Shown: positions 52,067-61,311 of the stretch, one piece after another
Position numbering within the stretch: position 1 is the first letter of the stretch
How the letters are laid out: every line of letters starts with the position of its first letter
Assembly (NCBI RefSeq): GCF_003268595.1
Contig: NZ_CP029797.1
Coordinates: 331,501 to 395,500, forward strand
Source: Paraliobacillus zengyii
Lineage (GTDB): Bacteria; Bacillota; Bacilli; Bacillales; Amphibacillaceae
DNA: 64,000 nucleotides
Reading direction: 5' to 3'
The notes under the pieces: generated by a model
The model's input: only the letters and a program-made list of their open reading frames with translations
Told to the model about the DNA's origin: nothing
Database searches by the model: none
Program-made: the position numbers and the translations under genes

Positions 52067-53254
52067 ATGCAACACTTCGAACAATCGGAAACGCTGAAAC
52101 GATTACCAAAACAATTTTTTGCAGGTTTAGTGCAAAAAGTGCAACATATGGTGAATCAAGGTTATGATGTGATAAATTTGGGACAGGGTAATCCAGATCT
52201 ACCTACCCCTCAACATATAGTAGAAGAATTAAAAGTCGCAGTAGATAATTCGCAGTATCATAAATATTCGCCATTTCGAGGGCAAGAATTTTTTAAAGAG
52301 GCTATCGCAAGCTTTTATAAAAGAGAGTTTGATGTTGATATTGATCCATCAACAGAAGTTGCGATTCTCTTTGGAACAAAAGCAGGTTTAGTAGAAATAA
52401 GTCAATGCCTATTAAATCCAGGAGATATTGCTTTAATGCCCGATCCTGGTTATCCAGACTACATGTCCGGCATAGCTTTGGCCAATGCCAAGCCTGTATT
52501 TATGCCATTGCAAGAAGAAAATAACTTTCTGCCTGATTATGAAGCATTAAATCAAGATCAATTAGATCAAGCTAAATTAATGTTCTTGAACTATCCAAAT
52601 AATCCTACGGCAGCAACAGCATCAGAAGAATTTTTTGATGAAACAATTGCGGTTGCCAAGAAACATGACATTTGTGTCTTGCACGACTTTGCTTATGGTG
52701 CAATAGGCTTTGATGGGGAAAAATCGCAAAGTTTCCTGCAGTCAGAAGGCGCGAAGGATGTTGGGATAGAAATGTATACACTTTCTAAAACATATAATAT
52801 GGCTGGTTGGCGTGCTGGATTTGCAGTTGGCAACCCTTCTGTTATCGAAAGTTTAAATTTGATTCAAGACCACATGTTTATGAGTTTGTTTGGGGCTGTG
52901 CAACAAGCAGCAACAAAGGCATTGTTGGCTGATCAATCAGAAGTAGAAAAATTAGTCAGTATATATGAAGAACGTCGGAATGTAATAATTGAAAAATTAA
53001 ATGAAATAGGCTGGCATGTAAAGGCGCCAAAAGGATCTTTTTTTGTTTGGTTAGCTGTACCAAGAGGTTTTACATCTGAGGAATTTGCTGATCTTTTATT
53101 AGAAAAAGCGCATGTAGCAGTTGCCCCAGGTAACGGTTTTGGTGAAATGGGTGAAGGCTACGTTAGAATTGGTTTGTTAGCGGAACCTGATCGTTTAAAA
53201 GAAGCCGCGGAAAGAATTGGTAAGTTAGAAGTGTTTCAAAATCACGATATATAA
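52067..53254 (+). CDS. mtnE: PLP-dependent aminotransferase of methionine salvage (MtnE-like)
   Basis: The 395-residue class I aminotransferase has NLGQGNPDLPTPQHIVEEL, KYSPFRGQEFFKEAIA, LNYPNNPTAATAS and the PLP lysine in YTLSKTYNMAGWRAGF. These match MtnE (YkrV), which transaminates ketomethylthiobutyrate to methionine. It is divergent from mtnU and is followed by the SAM riboswitch of metNIQ. I see no S-box upstream of it, unlike many Bacillus mtn units. Confidence 0.88.
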   Translation: MQHFEQSETLKRLPKQFFAGLVQKVQHMVNQGYDVINLGQGNPDLPTPQHIVEELKVAVDNSQYHKYSPFRGQEFFKEAIASFYKREFDVDIDPSTEVAILFGTKAGLVEISQCLLNPGDIALMPDPGYPDYMSGIALANAKPVFMPLQEENNFLPDYEALNQDQLDQAKLMFLNYPNNPTAATASEEFFDETIAVAKKHDICVLHDFAYGAIGFDGEKSQSFLQSEGAKDVGIEMYTLSKTYNMAGWRAGFAVGNPSVIESLNLIQDHMFMSLFGAVQQAATKALLADQSEVEKLVSIYEERRNVIIEKLNEIGWHVKAPKGSFFVWLAVPRGFTSEEFADLLLEKAHVAVAPGNGFGEMGEGYVRIGLLAEPDRLKEAAERIGKLEVFQNHDI

Positions 53255-53330
53255 CCCAGGTAATTACCGGTTGACAAATCATCAATCGACTATTAATATA
53301 TAAGCTAACTTAATAATAATATGCATTATA

Positions 53331-53436
53331 TCTTATCCAGAGTGACAGAGGGATCAGGCCCGTTGATGTCACAGCAACCTTCCAATAGGAGTGGTGCTAC
53401 TTCCTGCAGAATGTTTTTCGTTCTGAAAGATAAGGG
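53331..53436 (+). promoter_or_regulatory. SAM-I (S-box) riboswitch
   Basis: P1 is CTTATC (53332-53337) with GATAAG (53429-53434). Inside are the conserved AGAGTGACAGAGGGA, GGCCCGTTGATGTCACAGCAACC and a GTGGTGCTA segment, the S-box core. It lies 108 bp upstream of metN and is followed by a terminator, so high SAM should stop metNIQ transcription. Confidence 0.95.
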
Positions 53437-53458
53437 TTGACGTTTACACAATCAATTC

Positions 53459-53493
53459 AACTCTCTTTCGCGAAAACGAAAGGGAGTTTTTTT
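53459..53493 (+). terminator. Terminator of the SAM riboswitch
   Basis: AACTCTCTTTCG (53459-53470) pairs with CGAAAGGGAGTT (53477-53488, one G-T pair), followed by seven T residues. It is the off-state hairpin of the S-box. Confidence 0.88.
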
Positions 53494-53543
53494 AGATCCT
53501 GGTAAGAAGCTGCATAAACGTTAGATAAAGAGAGGTGAGAAAG

Positions 53544-54557
53544 ATGATTACGATAGAGCATGTTAGTAAAGTATTTAAGTCGAAAAAGAATAGTGTTATT
53601 GGTGTAGACGATGTTTCGATGCACGTTGAAAAAGGCGAAATATACGGCATTGTTGGGTATAGTGGTGCTGGAAAAAGTACCTTGTTGCGTTGTATTAATA
53701 TTTTGGAACGTCCTTCCGCAGGAAAAATAATTATTGATGATGTTGATTTATTGCAATTATCGTCTTATGAATTACGGCGAGCTAGGCAATCGATTGGTAT
53801 GATTTTTCAAGGTTTTTATCTCGCTTCAGCAAAGACAGTTTTTGAAAATGTTGCGTTTGCTTTAAAAGCAGCTGGAATACAAAAAGCGAAACGTAAAACA
53901 AGAGTATTAGAATTATTGGATCTTGTTGGTTTAGCGGATAAAGCAAATCAATATCCTGCACAATTAAGTGGTGGTCAAAAACAACGTGTAAGTATTGCGA
54001 GAGCTTTAGCGAATAATCCAAAGGTATTGCTATGTGACGAGGCAACTTCTGCTTTAGACCCTAGTACCACGAAATCGATTCTTGCATTGTTGAAGAAGAT
54101 TAATAAAGAATTTGGTATTACAATTGTGTTGATCACACATGAGATGGAGGTTGTCAAGGAGATATGTCATAAATGTGCGGTTATGCAAGATGGTAGAATG
54201 ATAGAACGCGGCTCCTCATATGAAATTTTCTCTAATCCTAAGGAAGCATTAACAAAACAATTTATTGATACCGTATTAAATTTTGAGTTGCCTCAAAAGC
54301 TCCTTGCAACGTGTCAAGGTACAATATTACAGCTTCAATTTAGGGGAGACTTAGCTAGCGATCCCGTTGTTTCCGATATGTTACAACGCTTTAAAGTTAG
54401 TGGTAATATTCTTCATGGAAAGGTCGAATATATTAATGAAACACCTTTAGGAATATTCATTATGGAACTGCTTGGGGATGCTGCAGAGGTTAAAGAAGCA
54501 ATTACTTATTTGGAACAACGCTTAAAACAGGTGGAGGTGATCCAACATGCTCGATAG
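53544..54557 (+). CDS. metN: Methionine ABC transporter ATP-binding protein
   Basis: The start taken is ATG 53544 with AGAGGTGA upstream; GTG 53535 overlaps that site. The 337-residue protein has Walker A GYSGAGKST, signature LSGGQKQRVSIARAL, Walker B VLLCDEATSALDP and the C-terminal NIL domain (about residues 260-337) that binds methionine for feedback inhibition. It is the first gene of metNIQ behind an S-box. Confidence 0.95.
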   Translation: MITIEHVSKVFKSKKNSVIGVDDVSMHVEKGEIYGIVGYSGAGKSTLLRCINILERPSAGKIIIDDVDLLQLSSYELRRARQSIGMIFQGFYLASAKTVFENVAFALKAAGIQKAKRKTRVLELLDLVGLADKANQYPAQLSGGQKQRVSIARALANNPKVLLCDEATSALDPSTTKSILALLKKINKEFGITIVLITHEMEVVKEICHKCAVMQDGRMIERGSSYEIFSNPKEALTKQFIDTVLNFELPQKLLATCQGTILQLQFRGDLASDPVVSDMLQRFKVSGNILHGKVEYINETPLGIFIMELLGDAAEVKEAITYLEQRLKQVEVIQHAR

Positions 54558-55209
54558 GATTATTGAAATATTACCTGAATTAAATGTAGCTTTTCTTGAA
54601 ACACTAACAATGGTTGGTATAGGATTGTTAGTCGCTATCATATTAGGATTACCTATTGGTATTTTATTATTTGTAACAGATCAAGGGCTCTTTTTAGAAA
54701 ACCGCGTTATTAAAATAGTTTTAGGTATTGTCATTAACTTAATTCGATCAATACCGTTTATTATTTTACTCGTATTTCTATTTCCGTTTACCGATTGGTT
54801 ACTTGGAAAAACAACAGGTCCATTTGCAGCTTCTGTCGCGTTATCCGTGGCCGCCATTCCGTTTTATGCGAGAATTGTCGAATCTGCAGCACGTGATATT
54901 GATAAAGGGGTGATCGAAGCTGCTATTGCAGTAGGTGCTTCACCTTGGTTAATTATTAAAGATATTATATTACCAGAAGTTAAATCGGGTTTAGTTAGTG
55001 GTTTAACGATTACGGCTATTAGTCTGGTTGGTTATTCCGCAATGGCAGGTACGATCGGTGGCGGTGGTATCGGTGATTTAGCTATTCGTTACGGTTATTA
55101 TCGTTATGATAATACGGTAATGTTCACGACAGTTGTTGTCTTAATCGTTTTAGTACAAGTTATGCAGTACCTTGGCGACTTTATTGCAAAAGCAGTAAAT
55201 AAACGCTGA
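54547..55209 (+). CDS. metI: Methionine ABC transporter permease
   Basis: The 220-residue protein has five to six membrane segments and the binding-protein-dependent permease loop EAAIAVGASPWLIIKDIILPE. It starts at ATG 54547 behind GGAGGTGAT and overlaps the end of metN by 11 bp. It forms the MetI channel of the MetNIQ importer. Confidence 0.95.
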   Translation: MLDRIIEILPELNVAFLETLTMVGIGLLVAIILGLPIGILLFVTDQGLFLENRVIKIVLGIVINLIRSIPFIILLVFLFPFTDWLLGKTTGPFAASVALSVAAIPFYARIVESAARDIDKGVIEAAIAVGASPWLIIKDIILPEVKSGLVSGLTITAISLVGYSAMAGTIGGGGIGDLAIRYGYYRYDNTVMFTTVVVLIVLVQVMQYLGDFIAKAVNKR

Positions 55210-55246
55210 GAAAAAATATAAACTAATTTTACAGGGGGAGAAAACA

Positions 55247-56074
55247 ATGAAAAAGATAGTAGCGCTTATATCAGTATTGTTTATTTTAATTTTAGCAGCA
55301 TGTGGTTCAGAAGAGGAGTCAAATAGTGCGGATGGAGAAAAGAAAACAATTGATTTTGGTGCAACAGTAGGGCCATATAGTGATATGGTGACAACAGCAA
55401 TTGCTCCACTTTTAGAAGAAAAGGGCTACGAAGTAACAAACCAAGAATTTACGGATTATGTTCAACCAAACAAAGTATTAGCTAATGGCGAGTTAGATGC
55501 AAACTTGTTCCAACATAAGATTTATATGGAAGCTTTTGCTGAAGAAAATGATTTAGACTTATCTGAGGTTATTATTGTTCCAACAGCACCAATGGGGTTA
55601 TATTCAGAAACATTTGATAGTATTGATGCAATTGAAGATGGCAGTTCGATTGCTATTGCTAATGATCCCACAAACTTGGCAAGAACGTTAGTAATGCTAC
55701 AAGATGAAGGTGTCATTACAATCAGTGAGGAAGTTGATCCATTAAGTGCTTCTGTAAATGATATTATTGAAAATCCAAAGAATTTAGATTTTGTTGAAGT
55801 AGAGGCAGCTCAATTACCACGTCTAGTAGAAAGTGAAGATTTGTCAGCTGTTCCTGGTAACTATGCATTAGCTGCTGATATGGATTTATTAGACGCTTTA
55901 GCGTTAGAGGATATGCCTGATGATTACCGAAATCGTGTTGTTGTAAATACAGAAGATTTAGATGCGCAATATGTTCAAGATATTAAAGAAGTAATTGAAT
56001 CCGATGAATTTGAAGCTATTATCGACGAAGAGTTTCAAGGATTTGGGAAACCTGAATGGATGACAGCCGAATAA
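55247..56074 (+). CDS. metQ: Methionine-binding lipoprotein
   Basis: The 275-residue protein has a lipoprotein signal with lipobox LAAC (Cys19) and the NlpA/MetQ fold: FGATVGPYSDMV, NQEFTDYVQPNKVLANGELDANLFQHKIYME and AIANDPTNLARTLVMLQDEG. It captures methionine for MetNI outside the membrane. It is the last gene of the operon, with a terminator 7 bp after the stop. Confidence 0.95.
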   Translation: MKKIVALISVLFILILAACGSEEESNSADGEKKTIDFGATVGPYSDMVTTAIAPLLEEKGYEVTNQEFTDYVQPNKVLANGELDANLFQHKIYMEAFAEENDLDLSEVIIVPTAPMGLYSETFDSIDAIEDGSSIAIANDPTNLARTLVMLQDEGVITISEEVDPLSASVNDIIENPKNLDFVEVEAAQLPRLVESEDLSAVPGNYALAADMDLLDALALEDMPDDYRNRVVVNTEDLDAQYVQDIKEVIESDEFEAIIDEEFQGFGKPEWMTAE

Positions 56075-56080
56075 TAACAA

Positions 56081-56112
56081 GAAGGACACCTTTAATTAGG
56101 TGTTCTTTTTTT
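56081..56112 (+). terminator. Terminator of metNIQ
   Basis: AAGGACACCT (56082-56091) pairs with AGGTGTTCTT (56098-56107, one G-T pair) and a T run follows. Confidence 0.82.
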
Positions 56113-56123
56113 GTGGAAATAAG

Positions 56124-56171
56124 TTGACACTTCTTTGCTTAGTGTATATATTGTATCTATAGTATATACAC
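56124..56171 (+). promoter_or_regulatory. Promoter and GntR/YtrA-type operator of the ABC-2 operon
   Basis: A -35 TTGACA (56124-56129) and -10 TATATT (56147-56152) are spaced 17 bp. The inverted repeat GTGTATATA (56142-56150) with TATATACAC (56163-56171), 12 bp apart, overlaps the -10 element and start site. This fits autorepression by the GntR-family protein encoded 27 bp downstream. Confidence 0.75.
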
Positions 56172-56197
56172 AATAATGATAATTTGAGGCGATACAG

Positions 56198-56566
56198 ATG
56201 AATGTTGTTCTTTCTAATACAAGTAAGGAACCTTTATTTCAACAAATAAAGGAACAGATAAGAAATCAAATCTATCAGGAAGTACTTAAAGAGGGTGATG
56301 CATTGCCGTCTATGCGTATTTTGGCAAAGCAGTTACAGGTTAGTGTTATTACAACTAAGCGTGCTTATGAAGATTTAGAAAAAGAAGGATTTCTTATCTC
56401 GTCAGTTGGGAAAGGAACGTTTGTATCTGGTCAACAGTCACACGTATTAAAGGAATGGAAGATTAGAGAAATAGAAAATGATTTAGAAAAAGTGATAGAA
56501 GATGCAAAACAATTAGGTTTAACAAAAGAAGCGATTATCGAACGGGTTACGTTATTCTTTGAATGA
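56198..56566 (+). CDS. GntR-family transcriptional regulator, YtrA subfamily
   Basis: The 122-residue protein has a GntR winged helix in residues 10-75 (PLFQQIKEQIRNQIYQEVLKEGDALPSMRILAKQLQVSVITTKRAYEDLEKEG) and only a ~45-residue helical tail, the size and pattern of the YtrA subfamily. These repressors usually control an adjacent ABC exporter operon and respond to cell-wall-active compounds. It is the first gene of the five-gene unit ending at 59434. Confidence 0.9.
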   Translation: MNVVLSNTSKEPLFQQIKEQIRNQIYQEVLKEGDALPSMRILAKQLQVSVITTKRAYEDLEKEGFLISSVGKGTFVSGQQSHVLKEWKIREIENDLEKVIEDAKQLGLTKEAIIERVTLFFE

Positions 56567-56593
56567 TTTTGTTGAAAAGGGAGTGGAAGCCAT

Positions 56594-57439
56594 ATGGAGC
56601 CATTTGAATTAAAAGGTGTAACAAAAAGAATGGGCGATTTTTCAATTAGAGACCTTAACTTTAAAATACCAAACGGTTATGTAACTGGATTTATTGGTCG
56701 TAACGGAAGTGGGAAAACAACGACGATTCAACTTATTGTGGACATTATCAAACCTAACCAAGGAGAAATTAGTTTATTTGGGGCCCCTAATACTGATCCA
56801 AAAACAAAGCAAAGAATAGGGTTTGTATATGATGAATTGTATATGTATGAAAACTTTACGATTAATCACATGCGCTCTTTTATTGCACCGTTATATGATA
56901 CATGGAGCGATCGTTTATTCTCGGAATATCTTTCGGAATTCGATTTACCATTGAAAAAAAAGCTGAAGCATTTTTCAAAAGGAATGAAAATGAAAACATC
57001 ACTATTATTTGCTTTAGCACATGATCCTGATTTATTAATCATGGATGAACCAACCGCAGGACTAGACCCCATTTTTCGGAGAGAATTGATGGATATCTTA
57101 CAAGAATTAATGACTGATGAAAAAAGAACTATTTTTTTCTCAACCCATATTACAACTGATTTAGATCGTATTGCTGATCATATTATTTTTATTGATGATG
57201 GTGTAATCAAATTAGAAAAAAGCATGATAGAAATTGAAGAGGAATTTCATCTTATTAAAGGTGAAATTAAAATGCTAGATGCTGATATTCGTAAAGAATT
57301 TTTGGGACTAGAAGAAACCCCACAAGGTTTTATCGGTCTATTACAAGGTGATCCTAGAGAGTTTGAAACAAGTGAGATGATAATCGAAAAAGCCTCCTTA
57401 GAAGATATTATGTATCTGATGACGAGAGAGAAAAGGTAA
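56594..57439 (+). CDS. ABC transporter ATP-binding protein (YtrB-like)
   Basis: The 281-residue protein has Walker A GRNGSGKTTT, a shortened signature FSKGMKMKTSLLFAL, Walker B LLIMDEPTAGLDP and the switch histidine in STHITTD. This form is typical of YtrB-type ATPases in GntR-controlled ABC-2 exporters. It starts at ATG 56594 behind AAAGGGAGTGG. Three permease-type genes follow, so one ATPase probably serves more than one membrane subunit. Confidence 0.9.
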   Translation: MEPFELKGVTKRMGDFSIRDLNFKIPNGYVTGFIGRNGSGKTTTIQLIVDIIKPNQGEISLFGAPNTDPKTKQRIGFVYDELYMYENFTINHMRSFIAPLYDTWSDRLFSEYLSEFDLPLKKKLKHFSKGMKMKTSLLFALAHDPDLLIMDEPTAGLDPIFRRELMDILQELMTDEKRTIFFSTHITTDLDRIADHIIFIDDGVIKLEKSMIEIEEEFHLIKGEIKMLDADIRKEFLGLEETPQGFIGLLQGDPREFETSEMIIEKASLEDIMYLMTREKR

Positions 57440-57459
57440 TAATTTGGAGAGGTGAGATT

Positions 57460-58107
57460 ATGTTTTCTTTAGTAATGAAAGATTATTATATTGATAGATC
57501 AGTTTTAGTTGGAATGTTAGTTTTACCGATATTAGGTATGGGTTTCATATTGGAATTCACTTATTTTCTTTTAATCGGTTCGATAATAATTAGTTTATTT
57601 TATTCCGATAGTAAAACGAAGATAGAGGTTTTTAACACAAGTTTACCAATTACATCGCTAGCTATTGTTAAAGGACGTTACCTGTTCATATTATTGTTAG
57701 CAATTTTTTTATTGGTCTTTCAATGGGGGATAGCACTTATATTTGATTTCACTCTGAATATTAGTAGTCCTTATCATTATCAATGGGAAGATCTCATTAT
57801 TATACTATCTGTTGTCTTAGGAATGACTGCAGTACTCGTACCGTTATTTTATTTGTTTAAGTCGCTTTATCTAGCTTTAACGATTCAATTCTTGTTGTTA
57901 TTGACTTTCTCTATAACAGTATTTGAAGTGGTTTTTCAGGTGCAAGATGGTTGGATTTACTTCGATAATCAAACCATTTTGTTACCTCCCTTTATTAGAG
58001 AAATAATGCCATTTCAAGGTCTTCCAGTCATAGCGGTGATTGCTGCCAGTAGCTATTATTTATCGATCCACTTATCCAGTCGATTATTACAAAAAAGGTT
58101 GCGTTAA
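57460..58107 (+). CDS. ABC-2 permease-like membrane protein, first of three
   Basis: The 215-residue protein has about six predicted membrane segments and the short N-terminal cytosolic segment MFSLVMKDYYIDRS typical of ABC-2 permease subunits. The family line KIEVFNTSLPITSLAIVKGRYL between segments 2 and 3 is the cytosolic coupling region (DxxxxxxSLPIxRxxIVxxKY pattern). The next permease gene starts 1 bp after its stop. Confidence 0.85.
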   Translation: MFSLVMKDYYIDRSVLVGMLVLPILGMGFILEFTYFLLIGSIIISLFYSDSKTKIEVFNTSLPITSLAIVKGRYLFILLLAIFLLVFQWGIALIFDFTLNISSPYHYQWEDLIIILSVVLGMTAVLVPLFYLFKSLYLALTIQFLLLLTFSITVFEVVFQVQDGWIYFDNQTILLPPFIREIMPFQGLPVIAVIAASSYYLSIHLSSRLLQKRLR

Positions 58108-58108
58108 C

Positions 58109-58774
58109 ATGTTATTTTTGAGAAGACTCGTGTCATTGTGGAAGAAAGATTTTTGGCTTAGTATGAAATTATTCCTTTTGTCTGCTTTTTTAATAATTCT
58201 AGTACCATCGACATTATTTCTCTGTTTTGCGATTGTGTTTTTAGTAATCCAATTATTCATTGATGAAAATCATAATAAAGTTAATGTTTTCATGAAGAGT
58301 TTACCGATAGGTCATTCATTGTTAGTAAGAAGTCGCTATATTTACGTATTTATAGAAGTAGTGATTTTTTTGTCACTATATTTTCTTATTAATGGTGGAC
58401 AATATAAATCTTCACAGACAAATATAGTTCTTTCTGTTTATGATTATAAGTGGGTAGATATCTATACAATCTTTAGTCTAGTTTTACTGATATTTGTAAT
58501 TATTATACCAGTCTTATATCTGTTTTCATCAAAGGTTATGTCGAACGCAATACTGGCTATCTTTGGAATTTGTTTTGTGTTTGGTATGTATAAAATGGAT
58601 CAACTTGCAAATCAACAGTTTGAATTTGTCCGCAAAGAACAAATAGAACAAGTGACAATGAAGTATTTTTATGACACCATACCTCTTTCACCATTCGTGT
58701 TTTTTATAGTTGTGGTCTTATTATATCTAGGTTCCATGTTTTGGTCTGAACAGATTCTGAAGCGTAAGATTTAG
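58109..58774 (+). CDS. ABC-2 permease-like membrane protein, second of three
   Basis: ATG 58109 lies 1 bp after the stop of the previous gene with AAAAAAGG upstream; a longer frame from 58040 overlaps the first permease. The 221-residue protein has about six membrane segments and the coupling segment KVNVFMKSLPIGHSLLVRSRYIY, like its neighbour. It is related to the first permease by pattern rather than close identity. Confidence 0.83.
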   Translation: MLFLRRLVSLWKKDFWLSMKLFLLSAFLIILVPSTLFLCFAIVFLVIQLFIDENHNKVNVFMKSLPIGHSLLVRSRYIYVFIEVVIFLSLYFLINGGQYKSSQTNIVLSVYDYKWVDIYTIFSLVLLIFVIIIPVLYLFSSKVMSNAILAIFGICFVFGMYKMDQLANQQFEFVRKEQIEQVTMKYFYDTIPLSPFVFFIVVVLLYLGSMFWSEQILKRKI

Positions 58775-58801
58775 GGAATGTCAGTTAGTAGGGGGGATTA
58801 G

Positions 58802-59434
58802 ATGCTTTTTTTTCGATCTTATATCAAAATGCATTGGAAAGAGTATCGCGACATGGTGCTTTTAAGTACGCTTTTTTTCATCGGTACGCTTTACTTTTCA
58901 AATCAGCCATATTTTATTGTTAGTTTATTGAACATTTTTTTTGTAAGTTCTTTATTTGAGCGACAAGAAAAAGTAAAACTTAATCGGTTTATCATAAGTA
59001 TGCCAGCAAACAGGAATATGCTTATTGTAAGCCAGTTTTATGGTTTTTTGTCATATGTTTGCTTGCTAGCGCTAATACAGTTCTTTTTGTATTATCTAAT
59101 TTCTAATAGTTTTCCTGGATTAGTGTTGGAAATCGATAGTTTAAAAGTTGTTAGTATAATAAGTTGCTTTATAATAGGCATTATTAGTATCTTAATGCTC
59201 GTTAGTTACAAAATGGATACAGACTCACTTAAGTATCGAGCCATCTGGTCATTTGGTTTGATATCACCAACCTATCTATTTTTTTTAGTAACAAATGATA
59301 ATGGACAATCAGCAATTGAAAGTATAATAAATACGAAATTAGATATATTTATTATGATACTTATAATGTTAGTTGTCTTCCTAATATCATTGCGTTATAC
59401 GATTAGCCTTTTTAATAAAAAAGAGCGTATTTAA
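58802..59434 (+). CDS. ABC-2 permease-like membrane protein, third of three
   Basis: The 210-residue protein starts at ATG 58802 behind AGGGGGG. It has about six membrane segments and the coupling segment KLNRFIISMPANRNMLIVSQFYGF. It closes the GntR-ATPase-permease operon. Three permease-type subunits for one ATPase suggests alternative or hetero-oligomeric channels. No substrate can be named. Confidence 0.83.
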   Translation: MLFFRSYIKMHWKEYRDMVLLSTLFFIGTLYFSNQPYFIVSLLNIFFVSSLFERQEKVKLNRFIISMPANRNMLIVSQFYGFLSYVCLLALIQFFLYYLISNSFPGLVLEIDSLKVVSIISCFIIGIISILMLVSYKMDTDSLKYRAIWSFGLISPTYLFFLVTNDNGQSAIESIINTKLDIFIMILIMLVVFLISLRYTISLFNKKERI

Positions 59435-59526
59435 GAAAAGATTTTTTCTCAAAACAAGCTTCAATATGGTATCTTAGGTATATGGTTTATTAAGAAGTTA
59501 GTTTTCGATAATGAAGGAGCATGGTT

Positions 59527-60627
59527 ATGGCAAAAGTAAAGGTTGGAATAGTATTTGGTGGGAAGTCAGCTGAACACGAGGTGTCACTACAATCAGCGAA
59601 AAACATTGTAGATGCAATTGATAAAACGAAGTATGATATCGTATTACTTGGTATAGATAAGCAAGGGAAATGGCATATAAACAACCCATCTTCTTATTTA
59701 ATTAATGAAGAGAATCCAAAATTAATTCAATTAAATAAAAGTAATCAACAAGTAGCAGTTATTCCAGGAGAAGCGCAGAACCAGCTTGTTAACGTATCAA
59801 ATTCAAGTGGTTTAGACCAGGTTGATGTCGTTTTCCCTATCGTACATGGAACACTTGGTGAAGACGGAAGTTTGCAGGGGATGCTTCGGATAGCAAATCT
59901 TCCGTTTGTAGGAACAGACTTGTTAGGTTCAGCTGTTAGCATGGATAAGGATATTGCTAAACGCTTACTAAAAGGTTCAGGAATTTCCGTTGCGAAAGGC
60001 TTAACTTTCAGAAGTCATCAACAACAAGACATTAATTTCGGAAAAGTACAGGCGGAATTAGGATTGCCCCTATTTATAAAACCTGCAAATCAAGGTTCTT
60101 CTGTTGGTGTTAGTAAAGTGCGTAATGAAGAAGAGTTTTATAATGGAATGAAAGAAGCCTTTTTATATGACAATAAAGTTTTGGTTGAAGAAGCAATTAT
60201 TGGTCGTGAAATTGAATGTGCTGTACTTGGAAATGAAGAGCCAATCGCATCTTTCCCTGGTGAAATCTTACCGAATACTGATTTTTACTCTTATGAGTCA
60301 AAATATATTGATGAAACAGGAGCAGAATTAGCAGCACCAGCTGATTTGACTGCAGTACAAACGAAGCGCGTGCAAGAAGCGGCTATTGAAGTTTTTAAAA
60401 CGCTTGAGTGTGAAGGGATGGCGCGTGTTGATTTCTTTATGCAAGAAGACGGTAATTTAGTTGTTAATGAAGTAAACACATTACCGGGTTTTACAAAAAT
60501 AAGTATGTATCCAAGATTATGGGATATTAGTGGTATTACGTATCCGGATTTAATAGACAGACTAATTACCCTTGGGATACAAAGACACGAGCGAAATAAC
60601 AAATTAAGAAATGCTGTTTGGGAATAA
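59527..60627 (+). CDS. ddl: D-alanine--D-alanine ligase
   Basis: ATG 59527 is preferred because GAAGGAG lies 7 bases upstream; ATG 59521 is too near it. The 366-residue ATP-grasp enzyme has VGIVFGGKSAEHEVSLQSA, HGTLGEDGSLQGML, KPANQGSSVGVSKV and the C-terminal DFFMQEDGNLVVNEVNTLPGFT. It joins two D-alanines for peptidoglycan. It is a single-gene unit with its own terminator. Confidence 0.95.
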   Translation: MAKVKVGIVFGGKSAEHEVSLQSAKNIVDAIDKTKYDIVLLGIDKQGKWHINNPSSYLINEENPKLIQLNKSNQQVAVIPGEAQNQLVNVSNSSGLDQVDVVFPIVHGTLGEDGSLQGMLRIANLPFVGTDLLGSAVSMDKDIAKRLLKGSGISVAKGLTFRSHQQQDINFGKVQAELGLPLFIKPANQGSSVGVSKVRNEEEFYNGMKEAFLYDNKVLVEEAIIGREIECAVLGNEEPIASFPGEILPNTDFYSYESKYIDETGAELAAPADLTAVQTKRVQEAAIEVFKTLECEGMARVDFFMQEDGNLVVNEVNTLPGFTKISMYPRLWDISGITYPDLIDRLITLGIQRHERNNKLRNAVWE

Positions 60628-60642
60628 TTTAAATAAAGAAGT

Positions 60643-60674
60643 AGATCAAATCACGTGTTGATTTGATCTTTTTT
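60643..60674 (+). terminator. Terminator of ddl
   Basis: AGATCAAATCA (60643-60653) pairs perfectly with TGATTTGATCT (60659-60669) around CGTGT, followed by T residues. Confidence 0.85.
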
Positions 60675-60735
60675 AAAAGATTAATGTAGTGATACCTAAA
60701 AAGACAAAGCGTATCGGTTATGGAAGGAGGCTGGC

Positions 60736-61299
60736 ATGGAAATCTCAATAATTAGACATGGTAAATCACAACATACCGAGAGACATAAATTAACGTGTTT
60801 TGAATTTAAGGACTGGATGAGGAAATATGATTCTAATGGCGTTTTTGAAAAAGAATCTTATCCCTCAATCACGTTGGAAAAAGTGAATATGGCCAATATA
60901 GTGATAACTAGTGATTTAAAGAGATCAATAGATTCAGCTGCATTGTTAACCAAAACAAACGAGAATATCTCTTATTCCTTATTTCGGGAAACCGAATTAC
61001 CAGCCTGTCCACCTCTATTATCAAAAATTAAATTAAATCCCACAATATGGGCTATTCTTTTAAGAGTGCTCTGGTTTAGTGGATATTCAAAAGAATGCGA
61101 ATCATTAAAGGATGCTAATGTGCGAGCGGAAAAGGCAACACAGAAGTTAATCGAATATGCTACAAAACATGATTCTGTTGTGTTGATAGGTCATGGTTTT
61201 TTTAATAGATTGATAGCCAAAGAATTGAAGGATCAAGGCTGGGAGGGGAAAAGAAGAACGGGTTTAACACACTGGAATTGTACAACATACTCCATGTGA
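60736..61299 (+). CDS. Histidine phosphatase (phosphoglycerate mutase-like) family protein
   Basis: The 187-residue protein has the phosphohistidine motif IIRHGKSQHTER at residues 5-16 and the second histidine in VLIGHGFFNRLIAKEL near residue 155, with SDLKRS in the middle. It is a small phosphatase of the RHG superfamily; the substrate is unknown. It starts behind GGAAGGAGG and stands alone. Confidence 0.85.
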   Translation: MEISIIRHGKSQHTERHKLTCFEFKDWMRKYDSNGVFEKESYPSITLEKVNMANIVITSDLKRSIDSAALLTKTNENISYSLFRETELPACPPLLSKIKLNPTIWAILLRVLWFSGYSKECESLKDANVRAEKATQKLIEYATKHDSVVLIGHGFFNRLIAKELKDQGWEGKRRTGLTHWNCTTYSM

Positions 61300-61311
61300 G
61301 AATGGTGAATG

